Source of the DNA: Actinomycetota bacterium
Lineage (GTDB): Bacteria; Actinomycetota; Thermoleophilia; Gaiellales; Gaiellaceae
Assembly (NCBI GenBank): GCA_013697465.1
Contig: JACCWU010000201.1
Coordinates: forward strand, 1 to 10,232
Length of the DNA: 10,232 nt
Direction: 5' to 3'
Under the pieces are notes generated by a model, which had not been told where the DNA came from, made no database searches, and worked only from the letters and a program-made list of their open reading frames with translations. A program made the position numbers and the translations under genes. Positions 6,626-10,232 of this stretch are shown piece by piece; within the stretch, counting starts at the first letter, position 1; each line of letters begins with the position of its first letter.

Positions 6626-7450
6626 TCACTCGAGCGAGACGGGCTCTGCGTGGACGCCCGGACCGGCGAGCGCCCCCGCTCCGCAGCGAGAGGCGAACGC
6701 GAGCACATCGGGAGGGTCGAGGCGGGCGCCGAGCGCAAATGCGAGGCCGGCGGCGAAGCAGTCTCCCGCACCGTAGGTGTCCTCGAATCGCTCGGGAATA
6801 GGGCCCCCAGCGAAGGGACCGCCCGGCTGAGCCCACCCGCCCAGCGCTCCTGAGGTAGTCACGACGAGCTTCGGCTCGGGGTCGAGATCACCGAGCCTGT
6901 AGCGCTCGGCCTCGTCCTTTCCGCTCCCGACGAGGGCGTTGAGCTCGACCCCGCCGCGGCGAAGCGTTGCGAGCACCCGCGCGGTCGCGACGAGAACCCG
7001 CGCGCGGCGCGCGAGCCGCAGCGCGTCGACATCGCCCGCACAGAAGTACGCGACGTCGCACTGCGAGAGCTCGTGCCATGGGAGCGACTCGTCGTGCCCG
7101 CGCGGACCGAGACGCGGGCCGATCGTGGTGATCGTCCGCTCGCCGGTGCCGTCGAGATAGACGAAGCCGCGCCGCTGGGGCTCGAGGGCAGACGAGGCGT
7201 GCACGGCGATGCCGCGAGCCTCCAGCTCCTCCTTCGCCCGGCTGCCGAGCGGATCCGCTCCGAGCGCCGTGAAGAGGTGGACCGAGTCAGCCAGCTTCGA
7301 GAGCTGCACGGCCGCGACGCTGCCCCCGCCCGCAGCTTCCTCCCACGTCTCGTCCGCGTGGACGATCTCTCCCGCGCTCGGCACCCGCTCCACCGGAACG
7401 AACTCGATCCACTCGACGTGTCCGACGACCGCTGCGATCACAAGCCGCAT
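6626..7450 (-). CDS. PfkB/ribokinase-family carbohydrate kinase, substrate unknown
   Basis: The 274-residue protein belongs to the PfkB family of ATP-dependent sugar and nucleoside kinases. The N-terminal beta strand (RLVIAAVVGHVEW) leads to a Gly-rich substrate-side motif (AAGGGSVAAVQL, about 39-50). Near the C-terminus is DTYGAGDCFAAG (224-235), the second PfkB signature, holding the anion hole and catalytic base D230. Two positions are atypical: the family's early Asp (in GNxxxD) is Glu here, and the Asn of the GGxxxN motif is replaced, so sugar specificity cannot be guessed. The ATG at 7450 was chosen because it starts the first strand; a GTG two codons upstream (7456) and an ATG-type reading from 7486 are alternatives. 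It is divergent from the sigma factor gene (34-nt gap) and lies upstream of, and parallel to, the dcw operon, with no functional link visible. Confidence 0.85.
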   Translation of the reverse strand: MRLVIAAVVGHVEWIEFVPVERVPSAGEIVHADETWEEAAGGGSVAAVQLSKLADSVHLFTALGADPLGSRAKEELEARGIAVHASSALEPQRRGFVYLDGTGERTITTIGPRLGPRGHDESLPWHELSQCDVAYFCAGDVDALRLARRARVLVATARVLATLRRGGVELNALVGSGKDEAERYRLGDLDPEPKLVVTTSGALGGWAQPGGPFAGGPIPERFEDTYGAGDCFAAGLAFALGARLDPPDVLAFASRCGAGALAGPGVHAEPVSLE

Positions 7451-7484
7451 GCTCACAAATCGTCGACCTTCGGCGTTGAAAGCC

Positions 7485-7952
7485 ATGATGCACGCGGTGC
7501 CGATTCCACCCTTCGAGCGGTTTTACGAGGAGCACAGGAGCGACGTGATGCAGCTCCTGCGTCGCCGGCTCGGCCGCGAGCGTGCCGACGATGCGTTCCA
7601 GGAGACGTTCCTGCGAGCGCTTCAGGCGTACCGCCGGCTCGAGCATGGCGAGCATCTCCGGGCGTGGGCGCTCACGATCGCCCAGCACGTCGCGATCGAC
7701 GCGCTACGCCGCTCGCGCGTTCACGCCGAATCCGCCGACCCGGGCGCCGAAGACGGCCGCGCCGCCTATCTCGAGCTCGCGCCGCTGACCGACGGCCTAC
7801 CGCCGAAGGAACGGGCGGCCGTCGTGTTGCGCTACGGCTATGACCTCTCGTACGAGCAGATCGCGGCCGCGCTCGGGTCGAGTGCCGAAGCCGCGCGCCA
7901 GGCCACTTCTACCGGCGTACGGAAACTACGAAAGAGGAGGATCGTGCAATGA
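7485..7952 (+). CDS. Small sigma-70 family (ECF-like) RNA polymerase sigma factor
   Basis: This 155-residue protein has the two-domain plan of extracytoplasmic-function sigma factors. Region 2 runs about 10-80, with the core-binding DDAFQETFLRAL at 35-46 and the -10-recognition helix ending in AWALTIAQHVAIDALRR (60-76). A short acidic linker (82-98) follows, then region 4 (about 100-150), with LPPKERAAVVLRYGYDLSYE and a helix-turn-helix that would read the -35 element. It would direct polymerase to a dedicated promoter set. Starts at 7485 and 7488 (adjacent ATGs) are equivalent; no clear ribosome binding site precedes them. Its stop overlaps the next gene's ATG, so the two are translationally coupled. 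No anti-sigma gene lies beside it, which is unusual for an ECF factor. The protein is on the short side; the exact ECF group cannot be set by eye. Confidence 0.88.
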   Translation: MMHAVPIPPFERFYEEHRSDVMQLLRRRLGRERADDAFQETFLRALQAYRRLEHGEHLRAWALTIAQHVAIDALRRSRVHAESADPGAEDGRAAYLELAPLTDGLPPKERAAVVLRYGYDLSYEQIAAALGSSAEAARQATSTGVRKLRKRRIVQ

Positions 7953-8530
7953 CCATCTCCCCCCAGGTCGATCGGCGTTTCCGCGACGCGGCGCTCTCAC
8001 TGGGGCTCGTCGATGTCGGGTTCGACGTGATCGACTCCCCGATCGGTCCGCTGCTCGTCGCCGTCTCCACCGAGGGACTCGCCGCCATCTCGTACAGCGT
8101 GAGGGCGGAAGCGGAGCTCGAGCGGATCGCTGGGATTGCCGGGCCGTGCGTTCTCCGCTCGCCTCGGAGCGTCGACGAGGTACGGCGCGAGCTCGACGAG
8201 TACTTCGCGGGTCGCCGGCGCGTGTTCGACCTGACCCTCGATCTCCGCGGCATGGCGTCGTTCACCTTTACGGTGCTTCAGGAGCTGGCCCGTGTGCCCT
8301 ACGGTGAGACGACGACGTACGGTGCCCTCGCCTCCCGCGTCGGACACCCGCGCGCCGCGCGGGCGGTCGGGACGGTCATGAACAAGAACAGGATCCCGAT
8401 CGTGCTCCCGTGTCACCGGGTCGTCGGCGCAAACGGCAACCTCGTCGGCTACGCGGGCGGGCTCGAGCGGAAGACCGCGCTGCTCGAGCTCGAGGGGGCG
8501 CGGATCGGTCCGACGCGGCTGTTCGAGTAA
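7949..8530 (+). CDS. ogt: Methylated-DNA--[protein]-cysteine S-methyltransferase (Ogt/AGT type)
   Basis: This enzyme repairs O6-alkylguanine and O4-alkylthymine in DNA by transferring the alkyl group irreversibly to its own cysteine. In the 193-residue protein the N-terminal ribonuclease-H-like domain starts at about residue 27 (DVIDSPIGPLLVAVS). The C-terminal DNA-binding domain contains VPYGETTTYGALA (116-128), the arginine-finger region RAARAVG (135-141) and the active site PCHRVV at 154-159 with acceptor C155, followed by GYAGGLERK. All key residues are present. The first 26 residues are an extension relative to minimal Ogt proteins and resemble a short helix; their role is unknown. A strong AGGAGG (7935-7940) lies 8 nt before the ATG, inside the sigma gene, and the ATG overlaps the sigma stop (ATGA). 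It converges on the response regulator gene with only 4 nt between the stop codons. Confidence 0.95.
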   Translation: MTISPQVDRRFRDAALSLGLVDVGFDVIDSPIGPLLVAVSTEGLAAISYSVRAEAELERIAGIAGPCVLRSPRSVDEVRRELDEYFAGRRRVFDLTLDLRGMASFTFTVLQELARVPYGETTTYGALASRVGHPRAARAVGTVMNKNRIPIVLPCHRVVGANGNLVGYAGGLERKTALLELEGARIGPTRLFE

Positions 8531-8549
8531 CGCGCTACTCGAGCAGCCG
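8516..8549. repeat. Inverted repeat across the convergent ogt/regulator stops (possible bidirectional terminator)
   Basis: CGGCTGTTCGAGTA (8516-8529) and TACTCGAGCAGCCG (8536-8549) are complementary at 13 of 14 positions, with a 6-nt loop (ACGCGC) between them. In the plus-strand transcript the odd pair is a tolerated G-U wobble. The hairpin holds the last codons and both stops of the two convergent genes, so it could end transcription from each side. Neither side has a T-run after the stem, so it is not a canonical intrinsic terminator. Part of the symmetry comes from the two proteins ending alike (RLFE and RLLE). Confidence 0.5.
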
Positions 8550-9206
8550 GTAGCCGACGCCCCACACGTTGACGACGAAGCGGTCGTCTTCGGCGACACG
8601 AAGCCTGCGGCGCAGACGCGATGCGTGCGACTCGAGCGTGCGTGTCCGCCCCATGGCCCGGTAGCCCCAGACCTCGCGCAGGAGCTCTTCCTTGGTGAAG
8701 ACGCGGTGCGGCTCGACGGCGAGCTTCGCGAGGAGCTCGAACTCCTTCGCGGAGAGCGTCACGTAGGCATCGCGCACGGCGACGCGACGCGTCCGCCGGT
8801 CGATGACGAGGTCGCCCGCGACGGTTACCTCCGCTGAGGTGGCCGAGCTCCGACGCAGAAGTGCGCGGATGCGTGCGAGCAGCTCCTCGTAGGCGAAAGG
8901 TCTACCGATGACGTCGTCGGCTCCTCGGTCGAGCGCTCGTACCCGCTCGACCGTGTCGGAGGAGGGGGCGAGCAGGATCACGGGGATGTTCCGATCCCAG
9001 CTCCTTCCCGGCTCTCCCCGTCGCAGGCGAAGGCAGAGATCGAGCTCCGTGAGCAGCACGAGGTCCGGTCGCACCCGCTCCGCGAGGTCAAGCGCCTCGC
9101 TCCGCCGCGCGGCGCCCAGCACATCGAAGCCGTCGTCCCGAAGCTGTCGACCGAGGTATTCGCGTGTTGCCGACTCGGGCTCGGCGACGAGGACGGCGCT
9201 TGGCAT
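8535..9206 (-). CDS. OmpR/PhoB-type response regulator with degenerate receiver domain
   Basis: The 223-residue protein has a receiver-like domain (about 1-118) and a C-terminal winged-helix DNA-binding domain (about 127-223) with LSAKEFELLAKLA (151-163), TKEELLREVWG (171-181), TLESHASRLRRRL (190-202) and the closing GVGYRLLE. The DNA-binding half looks intact. In the receiver the phospho-acceptor Asp is replaced by Thr (LLTELD, T53), about six residues of the following loop are missing, the conserved Thr/Ser is Ala (A80), the conserved Lys before PF is Arg (GRPF, R102), and the acidic pair is reduced (AEPE, 8-11). Normal aspartyl phosphorylation is therefore very unlikely. No histidine kinase is adjacent. 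The ATG at 9206 starts the first strand; a longer in-frame reading to 9446 runs into the next gene and has no regulator features. No clear ribosome binding site is visible. Confidence 0.9.
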   Translation of the reverse strand: MPSAVLVAEPESATREYLGRQLRDDGFDVLGAARRSEALDLAERVRPDLVLLTELDLCLRLRRGEPGRSWDRNIPVILLAPSSDTVERVRALDRGADDVIGRPFAYEELLARIRALLRRSSATSAEVTVAGDLVIDRRTRRVAVRDAYVTLSAKEFELLAKLAVEPHRVFTKEELLREVWGYRAMGRTRTLESHASRLRRRLRVAEDDRFVVNVWGVGYRLLE

Positions 9207-9321
9207 GCCGCCGACGCTAGCCGCGCCCGGACGGGTGCGCCAGATGTCCTTTGCGGCGGAAGCGTCACAAGCGTTCCTCACCTGTCCGGGGCGAGCATGA
9301 CCCGCTCCGAGACTTCGGCGC
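9207..9321. other. Intergenic gap between the ABC1-kinase gene and the regulator
   Basis: This 115-nt spacer separates two minus-strand genes. It is long enough for a promoter of the regulator gene. On the reverse strand the only -10-like element near the start codon is TAGCGT, six bases before the ATG, with no good -35 partner. No clear terminator hairpin with a T-run follows the upstream gene, so read-through from it remains possible. Confidence 0.4.
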
Positions 9322-10232
9322 TCAGAGACGAGAGTGGCGCATGATCCCCCAGACCAACCAGACGCCGAGGATCCCCGAGAGCACGAATCCGAGGAAAGAG
9401 AGCGCATGGAGACCGAGGATCCGCGGTCCTTCCCGCGCGAAGACACCGACGATCGAGGAGCCGACGAGTCCTCCGAGAACGACGAGCGCGATGGAGAGCC
9501 GGTTCGATGCCTGGTCGAGATGCTCGTCGAGCTGGTCGAGGCCCGGATTGTCGAAGCGAACCTGGAACGTCCCGTCGCGCATGCGCTCGAGGACGTCGTG
9601 GGCCTGATAGGGCAGATCCCGGGCGATGGATCCGAGAGCGAGTGCCTCGGCCCGCGCCCGGCGGGCGACGACGCGAGGGTGGAAACGGTCGACGAGCAGC
9701 CCTCGGGCGTAGGGCTTCGCCACCTCGAAGACGTTGAAGTCCGGGTACACCTCCTGGCCGACCGACGCGAGCGTTGCGATCGCCTTGTCGAGCATCACGA
9801 AGCGCGACGGGAGTCGCAGGTTCAGCGAGTAGATGAGCTGAAACGCGTCCCGGATGATCTGAATCGGGTCGATCTCCGACAGCCGGCTTCCGTAGTACCG
9901 GTCGAAGAGCACCTGCAACTCACGCCGGAACTCCTCCTCGCGCTCGGGGTCGTAGCGAACGCCGAGCTCGCGGAGTCGCCGGGGAATCGCGTCGACGTTC
10001 TCGGTCGCGGCATCGACGAAGAGCCGGGTCAGCCGCGCCATGTCCTCGTCCGTGAGCTTGCCCGCCTGTCCGAAGTCGACCAGGCCGAGCTCGCCCGAAT
10101 CGAGGACGAAGATGTTCGCCGGGTGGGGGTCGGCGTGGAAGAACCCGTGCCGGAAGACCATGGTCATCCATGTGTTCGCCATGCGGTTGACGACCTCGCG
10201 ACGCTCCTCCGGCCCCATCGACTCGAGGTTGA
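9322..10232 (-). CDS. ABC1/UbiB-family atypical kinase-like membrane protein, C-terminal part
   Basis: The gene enters from the right edge, so its N-terminal half (including the family's KxGQ motif) is outside the window; 302 residues are visible. The kinase-like core shows HADPHPANI at visible residues 32-40 and the metal-binding VDFG at 51-54, both diagnostic of the ABC1/UbiB/ADCK family. The C-terminus has two hydrophobic helices (about visible residues 246-268 and 274-299) and a short basic tail, the usual membrane anchor of bacterial members. Family members support isoprenoid-quinone synthesis in proteobacteria through ATPase activity. In a high-GC actinobacterium, which would be expected to use menaquinone, the exact role is unknown, so I give no gene symbol. 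It lies 115 nt upstream of the response regulator gene on the same strand. Confidence 0.92.
   Translation of the reverse strand, partial: NLESMGPEERREVVNRMANTWMTMVFRHGFFHADPHPANIFVLDSGELGLVDFGQAGKLTDEDMARLTRLFVDAATENVDAIPRRLRELGVRYDPEREEEFRRELQVLFDRYYGSRLSEIDPIQIIRDAFQLIYSLNLRLPSRFVMLDKAIATLASVGQEVYPDFNVFEVAKPYARGLLVDRFHPRVVARRARAEALALGSIARDLPYQAHDVLERMRDGTFQVRFDNPGLDQLDEHLDQASNRLSIALVVLGGLVGSSIVGVFAREGPRILGLHALSFLGFVLSGILGVWLVWGIMRHSRL

Noticed and set aside
6591..6776. Continuation of the VOC remnant's open frame
   Set aside because: After residue 27 it becomes Arg/Ser/Ala/Pro-rich, has no VOC features, and from 6626 lies antisense to the kinase gene.
9213..9218. TAGCGT as the -10 element of a leaderless promoter for the regulator
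   Set aside because: The spacing to the ATG fits, but no -35 partner beyond chance level is present.
9207..9446. Upstream extension of the response regulator
   Set aside because: It would run back into the ABC1-kinase gene, lacks receiver features, and the ATG at 9206 begins exactly at the first receiver strand.
1..10232. Very frequent CTCGAG and GAGCTC hexamers across the window
   Set aside because: They follow from Leu-Glu and Glu-Leu codon pairs with the preferred CTC and GAG codons, not from a repeat family or an uptake signal.

Overview
The window reads as high-GC (roughly two thirds G+C) bacterial chromosome. It carries the first half of a division and cell-wall (dcw) cluster plus a few housekeeping and regulatory genes. 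The best guess for the host is a deep-branching actinobacterium, possibly class Thermoleophilia. Reasons are the GC content, the order mraZ-rsmH-ftsL-ftsI-murE-murF-mraY, a DNPR-type (meso-diaminopimelate) MurE, and a response regulator whose DNA-binding region resembles ones I remember from that class. The placement rests on memory, not on a search.

Layout: positions 1-6379 are a tightly packed minus-strand operon, read from right to left: mraZ, rsmH, ftsL, ftsI, murE, murF and the first 71 codons of mraY, which runs off the left edge. Neighbours overlap or nearly touch (mraZ/rsmH 35 nt, rsmH/ftsL 1 nt, ftsL/ftsI 7 nt apart, murE/murF 4 nt, murF/mraY 16 nt), except for a 48-nt gap between ftsI and murE. 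Upstream of mraZ lies a good promoter candidate (TTGACA, 16 nt, TAAAGT). Four GTGG repeats at an exact 10-bp period lie across it, the expected signature of MraZ autoregulation. Together the genes make the UDP-MurNAc-pentapeptide precursor (MurE, MurF), load it on the lipid carrier (MraY), cross-link septal wall (FtsI with FtsL), and include the cluster's regulator (MraZ) and 16S rRNA methyltransferase (RsmH).

Positions 6380-6625 hold the mraZ control region and, on the plus strand, the first 27 codons of a glyoxalase/VOC-type gene that then loses its reading: a truncated remnant. Next is a minus-strand PfkB-family sugar kinase of unknown substrate (6626-7450). Divergent from it is a plus-strand pair: a small ECF-like sigma factor (7485-7952) translationally coupled by an ATGA overlap to an O6-alkylguanine-DNA methyltransferase (7949-8530). 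Converging on that pair is an OmpR/PhoB-type response regulator (8535-9206) whose receiver domain has lost its phospho-acceptor aspartate and other key residues. The two convergent genes end inside a 14-bp inverted repeat. The right edge (9322-10232) holds the C-terminal part of an ABC1/UbiB-family kinase-like membrane protein.

Nothing here looks like a wholly new defence, mobile or RNA-based system. The points most worth attention are the degenerate receiver domain, the sigma factor-Ogt coupling, the clear MraZ operator, the VOC remnant and the shared inverted repeat at the convergent stops. I found no tRNA, rRNA, CRISPR array or insertion sequence.
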